From: Halosolutus amylolyticus
Lineage (GTDB): Archaea > Halobacteriota > Halobacteria > Halobacteriales > Natrialbaceae
NCBI RefSeq assembly: GCF_023566055.1
Contig: NZ_JALIQP010000001.1
Span: 828,059-892,058 of the forward strand
Direction: 5' to 3'
DNA length: 64,000 bases
The position numbers and the translations under genes were made by a program. This document shows, one piece after another, positions 25,777-33,588 of the stretch. Every line of letters starts with the position of its first letter. Position 1 is the stretch's first letter. The notes below the pieces were generated by a model. It had not been told where the DNA came from. It saw only the letters and a program-made list of their open reading frames with translations, and ran no database searches.

Positions 25777-26312
25777 CGACTTTCCCACTTCGATTGTGCT
25801 TCATCGAGATACGCAATGAACGAATTCGTCTCGGCGTATCCATTAATTTCTACCAACAGTTCTCCGTCGGGCGTGATCGCGACGTGCTGGGGCGGATAGT
25901 TCGCGTTGTATCGTTGCTGGAGATCTTTCGCCTCCGGACTACTATCGTCGAGGTTCACCGCGAGTAGAACGAAGTCGTCGAGCCGGTCGTTGACGTCCGG
26001 ATCGACGTAGGCATTCTTATTGTAGTCTTCACAGTAGGTACACCACGTCGTCCAGAAGTAGACGAGGACCGGTTTGTCTTCCGCGACAGCGGTCTCCATC
26101 GCCGTGTCTACGTCCGTTTTCCATGTAGTATCTCCATGATACGTGTATGATTCATCACTCAGTACGGATGCCGTGTTCATCGAATAGTATCCGATTCCAA
26201 GAGCCGTGATAACAAGTACGATCGTGAGGATTTTTCGTGGTGTCACGGCTTCGGTGGGCTCGATAGTAGCGGTTTGTTTGACACGACCATACGGGGATTC
26301 TAATTCTCCCAT
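25773..26312 (-). CDS. Membrane-anchored thioredoxin-like protein (CcmG/DsbE-like)
   Basis: A 179-residue protein. One N-terminal helix (ILTIVLVITALGIGYYSMNT) anchors a thioredoxin fold facing outside. The active site is YFWTTWCTYCEDYNKNAY (WCxxC) and the cis-Pro is in NANYPPQHVAI. In System I such proteins reduce the CxxCH cysteines of apocytochrome, powered by CcdA. It is the first gene of ccmG-ccmF-unknown and starts divergently from the diheme cytochrome. The WCTYC spacing and D-K-P-V-L-V-Y also resemble DsbD gamma-type domains, so CcmG is the best but not the only name. Confidence 0.82.
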   Translation of the reverse strand: MGELESPYGRVKQTATIEPTEAVTPRKILTIVLVITALGIGYYSMNTASVLSDESYTYHGDTTWKTDVDTAMETAVAEDKPVLVYFWTTWCTYCEDYNKNAYVDPDVNDRLDDFVLLAVNLDDSSPEAKDLQQRYNANYPPQHVAITPDGELLVEINGYAETNSFIAYLDEAQSKWESR

Positions 26313-26417
26313 GAGGGTTCACAGACCATAAATCTTTAATCATTAGTTTCCGTCGTTATGATATATGCCAGTTAGTGCATTATGTAGAATACTTTCAAAA
26401 AGGGAGACCGATCGTTT
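26313..26417. promoter_or_regulatory. AT-rich divergent promoter region
   Basis: This short gap separates the thioredoxin/ccmF operon (minus) from the diheme cytochrome (plus). It is unusually AT-rich. AAGATTTATGG on the minus strand and TTATGATATATGCC or CTTTCAAAAAGGG on the plus strand are candidate TATA boxes. AGGGAGA about 12 bases before the cytochrome ATG may be a ribosome binding site. Confidence 0.5.
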
Positions 26418-27599
26418 ATGAAGCGAAAATCACTCATCCTGTCTGGTGTCATAATACTTATCGTTCTGGCCGGTTGTTCCGCTCCGACAGCACCCGATGA
26501 CAGCGACGACGAAACGAGCGATCCAATAGAAGCGCCAGCCGAATGGCCAGATCGGACCGTGTTGGACGGCGATCTTCGAGAAGGTGAGTCGAAAGATAAC
26601 CTCGAGTACCGGAACGCAACGGCCGGCGAGGAGATCCAGTTCAGCCCCAAAGAGATGAACGAGTCGACGCTTCCTGAGAACGAAAACGAGCGGGAACTCG
26701 TCATCTACGGGCGCGAGATCATGGAAAACACCTCCGAAGAACTCCCAGAGCACGTCGGTAACGAACTGTCGTGTGCGAGCTGTCACGGCGGTAGCGACCT
26801 CGGCATGACGCAGGGAATGGTCGGCCAGGATATCAACATGATTCCGCTCGTCGGGACCCATGCAGACCTGCCCGAGTGGACTAACCGGCGTGACCGGATG
26901 CGCGACAGTCGCCAGCGGCTGATGGGCTGTTTCGACCGGAGTATGAACTCCCAGGACGCCGAGGAGGGCACACCCGAGTACGACAGCAGGGAGATGCAAG
27001 CCATGGAGGCGTACATGCAATGGCTAAGCGAGGGCGTGCCGACGAAGGCTCAGCCGTACTGGTCACACCTGAATAAAGCAGAGGGTGACGAACGCGTTCC
27101 GGTCGAAGAGATCAACCCCGTTCGGGGTGCAGAACTTTACCTCGAGAACTGTGCGTCCTGTCACGGTGACGATGGACAGGGAATCGAGGACACTGCCACA
27201 GCGCTGTGGGGTCCTGACTCGTTCAACGACGGTGCCGGAATGTCGCGCGTCTACACGTCGTCGGCGTTCATCCGCGAGGCCATGCCCTACGGCGCACCGC
27301 ATACGTTGACTGACTGGCGTGACGTCCAGGACATTGCCGGGTTCATGAACGGCCACGATCGCCCCGAGTTCGTGGGCAAGGAAGACGACTTCCCGACGAC
27401 GGGTCCACCGGAGGAGGGAGTCTACTACGAACGGACGCAGGAGGATCTCGGCTACGATATGAACCCGATGCAGAAGAAGCTCGAGTTAGCTGGGATTCCC
27501 ACGGGAACCGAATCGCTCAGCGAGGACGATATCCCGGACGACGTCGATCGGTACGACCAGCCGCTCCGGGAGGAGTCGCTCAACGAGACGGACAACTGA
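26418..27599 (+). CDS. Lipid-anchored diheme cytochrome c, thiosulfate dehydrogenase (TsdA)-like
   Basis: A 393-residue protein. ILIVLAGC (lipobox, Cys20) follows a short signal, so it is lipid-anchored outside. Two haem sites are seen: CASCH at 119-123 and CASCH at 245-249. Between them is RQRLMGCFDRSMN with Cys171, in the position of the cysteine haem ligand of TsdA; the SoxA/TsdA-type segment REMQAMEAYMQWLSEGVP follows. The second haem has Met289 in FIREAMPYGAP as likely ligand. TsdA oxidises two thiosulfates to tetrathionate and passes electrons to a c-type acceptor. Cys/His-ligated haem is the catalytic centre in known enzymes. The substrate is inferred, not proven; a SoxA-like cytochrome is the alternative. 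It is the only CxxCH protein in the window, next to its own maturation genes. Confidence 0.75.
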   Translation: MKRKSLILSGVIILIVLAGCSAPTAPDDSDDETSDPIEAPAEWPDRTVLDGDLREGESKDNLEYRNATAGEEIQFSPKEMNESTLPENENERELVIYGREIMENTSEELPEHVGNELSCASCHGGSDLGMTQGMVGQDINMIPLVGTHADLPEWTNRRDRMRDSRQRLMGCFDRSMNSQDAEEGTPEYDSREMQAMEAYMQWLSEGVPTKAQPYWSHLNKAEGDERVPVEEINPVRGAELYLENCASCHGDDGQGIEDTATALWGPDSFNDGAGMSRVYTSSAFIREAMPYGAPHTLTDWRDVQDIAGFMNGHDRPEFVGKEDDFPTTGPPEEGVYYERTQEDLGYDMNPMQKKLELAGIPTGTESLSEDDIPDDVDRYDQPLREESLNETDN

Positions 27600-27609
27600 A
27601 CGAAGCCGT

Positions 27610-27692
27610 CATACGGTCTGCTGGCACCGTGTCCCGGCGCACCCGCAGGTGGGTCGCAGGTGTGCCGGAACTGGCTGACAGGAATCCGTATC
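27610..27692. repeat. Palindromic repeat element, copy C (diverged)
   Basis: It begins 10 bases after the diheme cytochrome stop. Outer arms are CATACGGTCTGCTGG and CTGACAGGAATCCGTATC. Inner arms are CCGGCGCACC and GGTGTGCCGG (one G-T pair). It aligns end to end with the reverse complement of copy A at 6016-6098 but with more changes, so it is an older copy or belongs to a subtype. Confidence 0.7.
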
Positions 27693-27747
27693 ACTCGTTG
27701 CGGATCCATCACGTTCTTTATGCTCATCTCGAAACGTAGAGTCGACA

Positions 27748-28434
27748 ATGGTCGAGACGCCGGGGTTAGTTGCAGTTTTTGTCGCAGGAGTACTCACTGC
27801 GCTCACACCGTGTTGTCTCCCGATGATCCCCCCGTTGCTCGCGGGAAGCACCGGACACCGGTTTCGGCCGCTCGCGATCGTTGCCGGGAGTATCGTGTCG
27901 TTTACCGTGCTCGGAATTGCCACGGCGCTGGTCGGTTCGCTGACGCCCGATTCGTTTCGGCTGCCGTTCGTGGCGATGATTATCGTCTTCGGTGCGGTGA
28001 TGGCCGATGACGATCTCCACACCGCGTACACGACGTACGCATCGCGAGTTACCGGCCCGGTAACGCGGTTTACGACCGCTATCGAAACGTCTCATCACCC
28101 ACTCGTCGGCGGCTTCGTGCTCGGACTGTTTCTCGGCGTCATCTGGTTGCCGTGTGTGGGGCCCGTACTCGGGAGCGTGCTTGCGTTCGTCGGTGCGTCC
28201 GGAGAGACGACACAGAGTGCAACGCTGCTTTTCACGTACGGAGTCGGCTTCTCCGGACCGCTGTTGGTCGTCGCATACGGCGGCAAACGGGCCGGAAACG
28301 TGCTTACCGACCGCGTACGGTCGCTCGACCAGCCCGCGCTAGCGCGACGGCTGAGCGGGTACGCGCTCGTCGTGACAGGCGTCGGACTGTTGTTCGAACT
28401 CGACAAGGCGTTGCTGGCAGCACTCGTCCAGTGA
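27748..28434 (+). CDS. ccdA: Thiol-disulfide transporter CcdA (DsbD-type membrane part)
   Basis: A 228-residue protein with six hydrophobic helices. The two redox cysteines of CcdA are in TALTPCCLPMIPPLLAG (helix 1) and GVIWLPCVGPVLGSVL (helix 4), each with the P-C-x-x-P/G signature. CcdA carries electrons from cytoplasmic thioredoxin to CcmG-like proteins outside. The extra Cys beside the first (PCC) is unusual. It is one gene from ccmC and opposite in direction to ccmF. Confidence 0.87.
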   Translation: MVETPGLVAVFVAGVLTALTPCCLPMIPPLLAGSTGHRFRPLAIVAGSIVSFTVLGIATALVGSLTPDSFRLPFVAMIIVFGAVMADDDLHTAYTTYASRVTGPVTRFTTAIETSHHPLVGGFVLGLFLGVIWLPCVGPVLGSVLAFVGASGETTQSATLLFTYGVGFSGPLLVVAYGGKRAGNVLTDRVRSLDQPALARRLSGYALVVTGVGLLFELDKALLAALVQ

Positions 28435-28465
28435 TTGTTGAAAAAAATTAAGTCATACTCGTTGA

Positions 28466-29200
28466 ATGCATGCTCGTATGCGTAAACTCTCGAAACGACT
28501 TGGCACACTCATCGCGCTGTTCCACCGAATCATGTGGAGCCGATTTATTCGATGGGGCGCTTTCGTTCTCGGTTTGACGTCGTTAACTCTCATATTCGGA
28601 TTCGCCTCCCGAGCGATGTATGGCATCGATCACGGTATCAACCTCATCGCCTACTGGCACATTCCGCTCGCGTTTCTGACTGCCGGCGCGCTCTCTGCGA
28701 CGTTCGTCGGGAGTGTGCTCTATCTCAAGTACGAGGGCCGATTCTGGAACCGGCTCGCACACAGCGGCGGTGAGATCGGATTTCTGTTCGCAACGCTGAC
28801 GCTCGTTACGGGAAGCCTGTGGGGACGCGTCGTCTGGAACTCGTGGTGGGAGTGGAGTGACGTTCGACTCATCACGTTTCTCATGGTCTGGTTCATCTAC
28901 GCGGGATATCTCGTCGTGTACGCCTCGACCGAACGCGGGGCCGACGAACGATTCGCGGCAGTCTACGGAACGGTCGCGTTCATCACCGTTCCGATCACCT
29001 ACACTGCTGGCCGTCTCTGGACGCCGACCTTTCACGAACCGACCGTGGCGAACCCCGACGTGAGTGCAAACATCGACCCGCTGACGCTCGGCATCTCGTT
29101 GCTCGCACTGGGGCTGCTCTATATCTACCTGATGGCGATTCGTATCCGCCTGCACGAACTCGAGGACAGAGTCGCCTTCAAAAAAGAGGAGGTGGCGTAA
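28466..29200 (+). CDS. ccmC: Haem transport/attachment protein CcmC
   Basis: A 244-residue six-helix protein of the CcsA/CcmC family. The conserved tryptophan motif is WGRVVWNSWWEWSDVRLITF, and helix-flanking histidines are in LIAYWHIPLAFLTAG and PTFHEP, together placing haem for transfer to CcmE. The first ATG (28466) gives MHARMRKLSKRL. The second (28478) is better spaced from the AT-rich AAAAAATTAAG at 28443-28451 for a leaderless transcript, so the protein may begin four residues later. ccmD follows two bases after its stop. Confidence 0.88.
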   Translation: MHARMRKLSKRLGTLIALFHRIMWSRFIRWGAFVLGLTSLTLIFGFASRAMYGIDHGINLIAYWHIPLAFLTAGALSATFVGSVLYLKYEGRFWNRLAHSGGEIGFLFATLTLVTGSLWGRVVWNSWWEWSDVRLITFLMVWFIYAGYLVVYASTERGADERFAAVYGTVAFITVPITYTAGRLWTPTFHEPTVANPDVSANIDPLTLGISLLALGLLYIYLMAIRIRLHELEDRVAFKKEEVA

Positions 29201-29202
29201 CG

Positions 29203-29319
29203 ATGGAACCGTTCCTCCTCGCCAGTTACGGCGCGATATTCGTCGCGCTATTCGCGTACATCCTCTACATGCAGCGCCAATTACAGCGCCTCGAGCGACA
29301 ACTGCAAGATCTCCGGTAG
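29203..29319 (+). CDS. ccmD: CcmD-like small membrane protein
   Basis: A 38-residue ORF, starting two bases after the ccmC stop: an acidic N-terminus, one helix (LLASYGAIFVALFAYILYM), then an Arg/Gln/Leu-rich amphipathic tail ending DLR. This is the layout of CcmD, the small partner that helps CcmC release haem-CcmE. Position and length support the name; the sequence alone is too short to prove it. Confidence 0.78.
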   Translation: MEPFLLASYGAIFVALFAYILYMQRQLQRLERQLQDLR

Positions 29320-29479
29320 CTCTCTGTTACGGCCTAGATGAATAGCGCCCCCGCCGACCGTCGCCGCCCCCACACACGACGGCTGTGCGTCGGGATCGCT
29401 ATCGACAGTGTCTCTTCAGGGCGACCTCGGTTCTGACAGCCTCACTGTGATGGCTTTGTCTGGGCGCGTGGGGTTCCAA

Positions 29480-29501
29480 GGTTCCGTTGTCGGTCGGAAC
29501 C
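29480..29501 (+). terminator. Hairpin after ccmC-ccmD
   Basis: GGTTCCG (29480-29486) and CGGAACC (29495-29501) form a perfect 7-bp inverted repeat around TTGTCGGT. It lies about 160 bases after ccmD and just before the tRNA remnant. Confidence 0.35.
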
Positions 29502-29517
29502 GTCAGCCAGTGTCGCA

Positions 29518-29667
29518 GGGCCTGTAGCTCGGGTTGCTATGAGGGATTGGACTTCGAATGGGCGGGAAGTCGTAGGTGAATCGACTCTTGGATCGGCGAA
29601 TTAAGCTGGGGGGTTCTGAAACCCTGTTTCAGGTCCCCAGATGCCGCCCAAACCCCATCGTGTCCGC
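29518..29667 (+). pseudogene. Decayed tRNA-Arg copy, interrupted in the T arm
   Basis: GGGCCTGTAGCTCGGG and GATTGGACTTCGAATG align with the acceptor, D arm and anticodon arm of the intact tRNA-Arg(UCU) at 19761, and AAGTCGTAGGTGAATC with its T arm. The match then breaks; about 65 bases containing a hairpin follow. The 3' end resumes at 29649-29667 as CCAAACCCCATCGTGTCCG. Acceptor and anticodon pairing are lost, so it cannot make a tRNA. Confidence 0.7.
29606..29640 (+). repeat. Hairpin inside the tRNA remnant
   Basis: CTGGGG/CCCCAG (29606-29611, 29635-29640) and CTGAAA/TTTCAG (29616-29621, 29627-29632) are two perfect 6-bp stems, coaxial, with a 5-base loop. It lies exactly where the tRNA alignment breaks, so it may be the footprint of an insertion. 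Confidence 0.6.
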
Positions 29668-29885
29668 GCGAACACCGTCGCTTTCGGGACCCTATCCAGA
29701 AGCCTGATTCAGTACCGCTACCGGAGATGGTAGGCTAATTCTCGAGTGACGCGTCGCCCTGGAATCTCGACCTCGGTCACCGATTGAACGCACCCCTTCG
29801 CGGCCGGCGAGTTCCATTGTCGGAATCGTCGCACAGGGATCGGCGTGACGATCGAGTCGGGGCCGCCGGTCAATCGACGTGCCGG
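29650..29885 (+). repeat. Right copy of the tRNA 3' end and flank (att-like)
   Basis: A diverged duplicate of 19819-19990, carrying about 65 extra bases near 29713-29777. The later block GATTGAACGCACCCC... TTGTCGGAATCGTCGC ...CGTGACG matches the left flank. Same orientation as the left copy. Confidence 0.68.
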
Positions 29886-30168
29886 CACTGTGGAGCCCAC
29901 GTCACCGATCGATTCCGCCGCGTCCTCGACGACGATCGCAATCGGACCCGGAGACGTCGCCCGGCCGTCACGGAGGTGAGGCGAATGCGTGACGATCCGT
30001 TCGTCCCGGCGAGTCGGCCGTACGACGCCGAGAGTCTGCCGCCTCTGGCTCAACCGCCCCATCGAGCGATCGATGAGCAAGTCCGGCACGCGATCGTGAG
30101 TTAGGAACGAGTGATCCGGACCGACAGCGGACGCTTTTCGGGCGGTACGGGGCGATGGAGCAGCGGAT
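29886..30168. other. Intergenic region with a possible decayed zinc-ribbon reading frame
   Basis: The plus strand contains CRHCGAHVTDRFRRVLDDD (from about 29878), which resembles the start of haloarchaeal one-ribbon DUF7563-type proteins. The second cysteine pair is absent, so it is probably a broken gene. No other feature is seen. Confidence 0.35.
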
Positions 30169-30330
30169 TCATTCGGAGATTTCTTCCTGTTCGAGGGTCG
30201 CTGTTTCAGCGACGACAAACTTCACCAGATCGTCTTTTACGTGATTCCGATCCAGATGCCGCTCTAATTTCTTGTTGCGATCCATCGGTTCGTGGCAAAC
30301 AGGACATTCTACCGGACATCTCGTTGCCAT
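30169..30330 (-). CDS. C2H2-type zinc-finger small protein
   Basis: A 53-residue ORF starting MATRCPVECPVCHEPMDRNK, with CPVC followed by HLDRNH (C-x2-C-x12-H-x4-H), a C2H2 finger; an extra Cys5 precedes it. The acidic tail ends in EQEEISE. It is in the noisy region beyond the tRNA remnant and its base composition is lower in GC than the chromosome average. The ATG at 30330 precedes the finger directly. Function unknown. Confidence 0.68.
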   Translation of the reverse strand: MATRCPVECPVCHEPMDRNKKLERHLDRNHVKDDLVKFVVAETATLEQEEISE

Positions 30331-30480
30331 ACCGGGGTCAGATTCCCCACTTCCAAAAGAACGTAGCTGGCTATTTCAACCCCGTTTACCTCGTGTTCCC
30401 GGTGAATTGCTCGAGAGGTGGGTCTGCGAACTGAACGGATCTCGATAGTGGGACCTGTACTCCATTTATCAGTTCACTGA

Positions 30481-30669
30481 TCACCCCCAGAACGAGGCGT
30501 TTCCCAGACAGTAGAACAGCGCCACCCAGCCGAGGAACAGGCCTGCAATCACGACCAGGAAATCCGCCATACACGTCCCCAGAACGACGCAGTAGCCGAT
30601 ACCGATCGTGAGCAACAACAACGAACTCCCGAACAGAATGTGACACCGGCGTTCGGCCTGCGGGTCCAT
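30481..30669 (-). CDS. Small membrane protein with two helices
   Basis: A 62-residue protein, MDPQAERRCHILFGSSLLLL at the start, with helices at about 11-30 and 35-55 and a short polar tail. An AT-rich CGAAATAGACC about 40 bases upstream may be its TATA box. I do not recognise a family. Confidence 0.55.
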   Translation of the reverse strand: MDPQAERRCHILFGSSLLLLTIGIGYCVVLGTCMADFLVVIAGLFLGWVALFYCLGNASFWG

Positions 30670-31219
30670 ATCCGTTCTATTCACGATCGGGCCTAAAGGT
30701 CTATTTCGTGACAGGGGGAGTTTCACGGAACTCGAACCGGGACCGACGGGGTGGATGCGGACGACTGCTCCGGACGAGCGCTTGCACGGAGACCGGCCGA
30801 TCGCCGCGGTGCGATCGTAAAACTCGAACCGCGGCCACGGACGGATTCGAGGTCGCTGGCGGCGAGTCTCTGTTTCCGGTCAGCGTGCCAGCCGATCGAA
30901 CCGATCGCGTCGTGACGGGGTGGTCGGCGTCGATGGGTCGCAACCGTCCAGGCGAATGACCTCTGGACCGTTAGTTTAATAGAATCGTGGGGAAAACAAT
31001 GGGCTGTCGGCAGAGCCCATCGACGGCATCACCGGGGGACTGGTTGGGGGGCACAGTCGACATCGCCACCCCCGCTGCCGACCGCGTACACCCATCGCCG
31101 TTTTCGTCCTGCGGCCGTTCGTCACCGATTCGATTCCACTATTGGATTCACCACGATCCACCCCGGTCGTCTGTCAGTACAGGCCGACGATACAACCCGA
31201 TCGAGCCGTTCGGTTGGGT
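30670..31219. other. Long intergenic region without a supported gene
   Basis: 550 bases. Frames on both strands are Arg/Ser/Pro-rich and look antisense to nothing known. One feature stands out: GTTAGTTTAATAGAATCG at 30970-30987, a good TATA-like box, 25-30 bases before an ATG at 31003. The frame from that ATG runs into the next gene in a wrong phase and does not look coding. Confidence 0.4.
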
Positions 31220-32410
31220 ATGGACGCATCCGACGTCGACGCGAGTCCGGACTCGAACGGGGAACCGATTCCAGCGGTCGAGTCGTTCGCCGCGCAGGCG
31301 CGCCGCCGGGCAGAGGCTGAGCGCGAGGTCGTCGAGTGGGCGATCGACGAACTCGAATCCCTGATCGCCGCACGCGACGTCGACCTCGAACCGCTGCTCG
31401 AGTACGCCGAGGAGAGCCAGTCGAGTCTCCCGGATCGGCACCGACGCGCGTACGAGACGATGGCCGACGCCTTCGACGTCGATCGCGACCTGTACGCGGT
31501 GTACGCGCTCGCCTACTCGGACCTGTGCGAAGAACTGGCCGAGGGTGACGGCCGATCGGAGCGGCACCCGAACGGATGTACGAACGCCCTCGTCTCGCCG
31601 GCGGCCGCCGACGCGACCGGCTCGCTCGTGCTCAAAAATCGCGACATCGCGGGCCGAGGGACGCGCCCGAAGTCGATCGTCGAACAGCCCCCGATCGATG
31701 ACTACTACGGGTTCCTGACGGTCGACACCTGCGGGACCGTCATGGTGTTCAAGGGGGTCAACGATCGAGGACTGGTCGCGGCCAACACCTACATCGACGC
31801 CAACCGGGAGGATCTCGACCCGGGCGAGCAACTCCGGAACGGGACCGCGATTCGGCGGCTTCTGGAGGAGTGTACCTCCGTCGAGGAGGCCCGATCCCTG
31901 CTCGAGTCGTACCCGACGCGCCGACTGATGGCCCAGACGCTGTTCCTGGCCGACGGGACGGACGCCGCGTTGCTCGAGGTCGATCCTGCGGCCGAACGGA
32001 TCGCCGTCGACGACGATCGGGTAGTCGTCCGGACGAACCACTTCGTGGACGGGGCCTCGACCGTGACGGAGAGTTCGAAACGGCGACGCGATCGGGCCAG
32101 GGCGCTCCTCGCTGGTGAGAGCGGGGACCGACTCGACCGGGACGACCTGTGGGCCGTCGCGGCGGATCACGCGAACGGCCCCGGCGACGACTCGATCTGT
32201 CGCCACCCGGAACCCGAGACGGACGACCCCCACGCGTTCGGTCAGTTGACCACGGCCAGCGCGGCGGTCTTCGAGGGTGGATCGCCGGAGATCGAGGTCG
32301 TGATGGGTAACCCGTGCGAGCGCGATCGGACGCGGGTGTCGTTTGGCGAGGCCGTCCCGCCCGCGTTCCGGACGGGACGGCAGTGGCTCGATCGGGTTCG
32401 CGCCACGTAG
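31220..32410 (+). CDS. C45-family acyltransferase/hydrolase (Ntn hydrolase)
   Basis: A 396-residue protein. The Ntn-type nucleophile is Cys120 in HPNGCTNALVSPAA, exposed by self-cleavage in the C45 family (6-aminopenicillanate acyltransferase type). TGSLVLKNRDIAG, then DTCGTVMVFKGVNDRGLVAA and VVVRTNHFV are the other family blocks. An N-terminal segment of about 115 residues is the pro-domain, rich in Glu and Arg. The natural substrate in haloarchaea is unknown; amide or acyl-CoA hydrolysis is inferred. ATG 31220 is chosen because the frame upstream is not protein-like. It converges on gshA, with repeat copy B between. Confidence 0.82.
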   Translation: MDASDVDASPDSNGEPIPAVESFAAQARRRAEAEREVVEWAIDELESLIAARDVDLEPLLEYAEESQSSLPDRHRRAYETMADAFDVDRDLYAVYALAYSDLCEELAEGDGRSERHPNGCTNALVSPAAADATGSLVLKNRDIAGRGTRPKSIVEQPPIDDYYGFLTVDTCGTVMVFKGVNDRGLVAANTYIDANREDLDPGEQLRNGTAIRRLLEECTSVEEARSLLESYPTRRLMAQTLFLADGTDAALLEVDPAAERIAVDDDRVVVRTNHFVDGASTVTESSKRRRDRARALLAGESGDRLDRDDLWAVAADHANGPGDDSICRHPEPETDDPHAFGQLTTASAAVFEGGSPEIEVVMGNPCERDRTRVSFGEAVPPAFRTGRQWLDRVRAT

Positions 32411-32426
32411 CACCGGATCGCGTCCT

Positions 32427-32510
32427 CGTACGGTTTACTGTACGTCATTTCCGGCGCAACCGCCGCCCGGATCGCGGTTGCGCCGGTACATCGTTACAGC
32501 AATCCGTATC
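32427..32510. repeat. Palindromic repeat element, copy B
   Basis: An 84-base near-palindrome filling the gap between two convergent genes. Inner arms CCGGCGCAACCGC and GCGGTTGCGCCGG pair perfectly (13 bp); outer arms TACGGTTTACTGTAC and GTTACAGCAATCCGTAT. It closely matches copy A at 6016-6098. The gshA stop codon overlaps its right end. Confidence 0.82.
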
Positions 32511-33588
32511 AGGCGCGGGCGACGTGCCGGGTGAGGTCCGCCTCGAGCCGATCGGCTGCTCGGAGCCGCAACCGGCAGGCCCGGCGCTTCGAGAGTCGCT
32601 CGTCGGGATGTCGATCGGCGAGCGGGTCGTAGTCCGCCGCCGTAATGTCGAACATCCGCAGGTAGTCGCGAACGGCCGGATCGGCGACACCGTCGTGAAT
32701 GGCGGTGTCGGTGGTCCGATCGACCGTCTCGAACGAGGGGAGTGACACGGCATCGTCGCTCGGCGCCGCGTCAGCCCCGGCGACGACCGTGCCGTGATCG
32801 GTTGCGTCGGTGACGATCGATCGAACGTCGCCGGCGAGCCGGAGGATCTCGCTCGGCAGGGTTGCATCGGGCGATCGCCACTCGACCGTCGGGAACGCGT
32901 CCCGCAGCCGGACCGGCGTCCAGACCGCGTCGTAGGGGTCGAATTCCGCGTCGAACGTCGCCTCGTCGACGCCTCGATCGAGGGCACGCTCGCGGAAGCC
33001 GTCGTAGGCCGTCTCGAGTCGGTTCTCCCATTCGTCGACGCTTGCGACGTAGGGCCAGAGCTGGCCCTGCTCGGGACAGGTCTCGTAACAACAGCGTCGA
33101 TAGAGGTAGGGCCGGGCGCACGCGAGGAGGCGCTCGCCCCGGTAGTGCGAGGAGCTGTTGACGAGGGCGAACGCGGGATCGATCGCGGTCAGCGCGTTGA
33201 GCTGGTCGACGACGCTAGACTGTTCGAAGTGGACGTGCGTCCCGGCACAGACGCGTGCGTCGTCGAACGCCCGCCCGACGATGCGTCGCTGCAGGTCGGT
33301 CCCGGCTTTCTCGCGGTACGGAATCTCCGCGGGTGAGGCGTTGAGAGGTGTCGCCAGCGGAACGAGCCGTTTGTCCTGCTGTCGTGCCGCGTCGACGACC
33401 CGACTGATTCGATCGACGAACTCCGCGCGGAGTTCGGCCATGGACGAACAGGGCGTGGTCTTGATTTCTACCATCGGCTCGACGAACTCGGGATCGACGT
33501 GATCGGAGACGTCGAGCAGTGTTTCGGGCGGTACCAGATCACCGTCGTCGTCGACGACCCAGTACTCTACTTCGAGGCTAGTTTTCAT
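32509..33588 (-). CDS. gshA: Glutamate-cysteine ligase, GCS2 family
   Basis: A 359-residue enzyme starting MKTSLEVEYWVVDDDGDLVP. It shows the GCS2 pattern: EVEYWVVD, VEPMVEIKTTPCSSMAELRA, CAGTHVHFEQSS (ATP/Glu site) and VEWRSPDATL. It joins glutamate and cysteine to gamma-glutamylcysteine, the main low-molecular thiol of haloarchaea, which usually lack glutathione. The start is ATG 33588 because the family sequence begins exactly there. The 3' end abuts the palindromic repeat B. Neighbours do not clarify regulation. Confidence 0.88.
   Translation of the reverse strand: MKTSLEVEYWVVDDDGDLVPPETLLDVSDHVDPEFVEPMVEIKTTPCSSMAELRAEFVDRISRVVDAARQQDKRLVPLATPLNASPAEIPYREKAGTDLQRRIVGRAFDDARVCAGTHVHFEQSSVVDQLNALTAIDPAFALVNSSSHYRGERLLACARPYLYRRCCYETCPEQGQLWPYVASVDEWENRLETAYDGFRERALDRGVDEATFDAEFDPYDAVWTPVRLRDAFPTVEWRSPDATLPSEILRLAGDVRSIVTDATDHGTVVAGADAAPSDDAVSLPSFETVDRTTDTAIHDGVADPAVRDYLRMFDITAADYDPLADRHPDERLSKRRACRLRLRAADRLEADLTRHVARA

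Noticed and set aside
23362-25788. GTG at 25788 as the ccmF start
   Set aside because: The ATG four codons later overlaps the upstream stop as ATGA, the usual coupling in this region.
29784-30104. 106-codon plus-strand ORF containing CRHCGAHVTDRF
   Set aside because: The first half reads through the duplicated tRNA flank and the second cysteine pair is missing; treated as a decayed zinc ribbon at most.
30708-30959. 83-codon plus-strand ORF
   Set aside because: Arg/Thr/Gly-rich without motif or promoter, and opposite-strand frame equally open.
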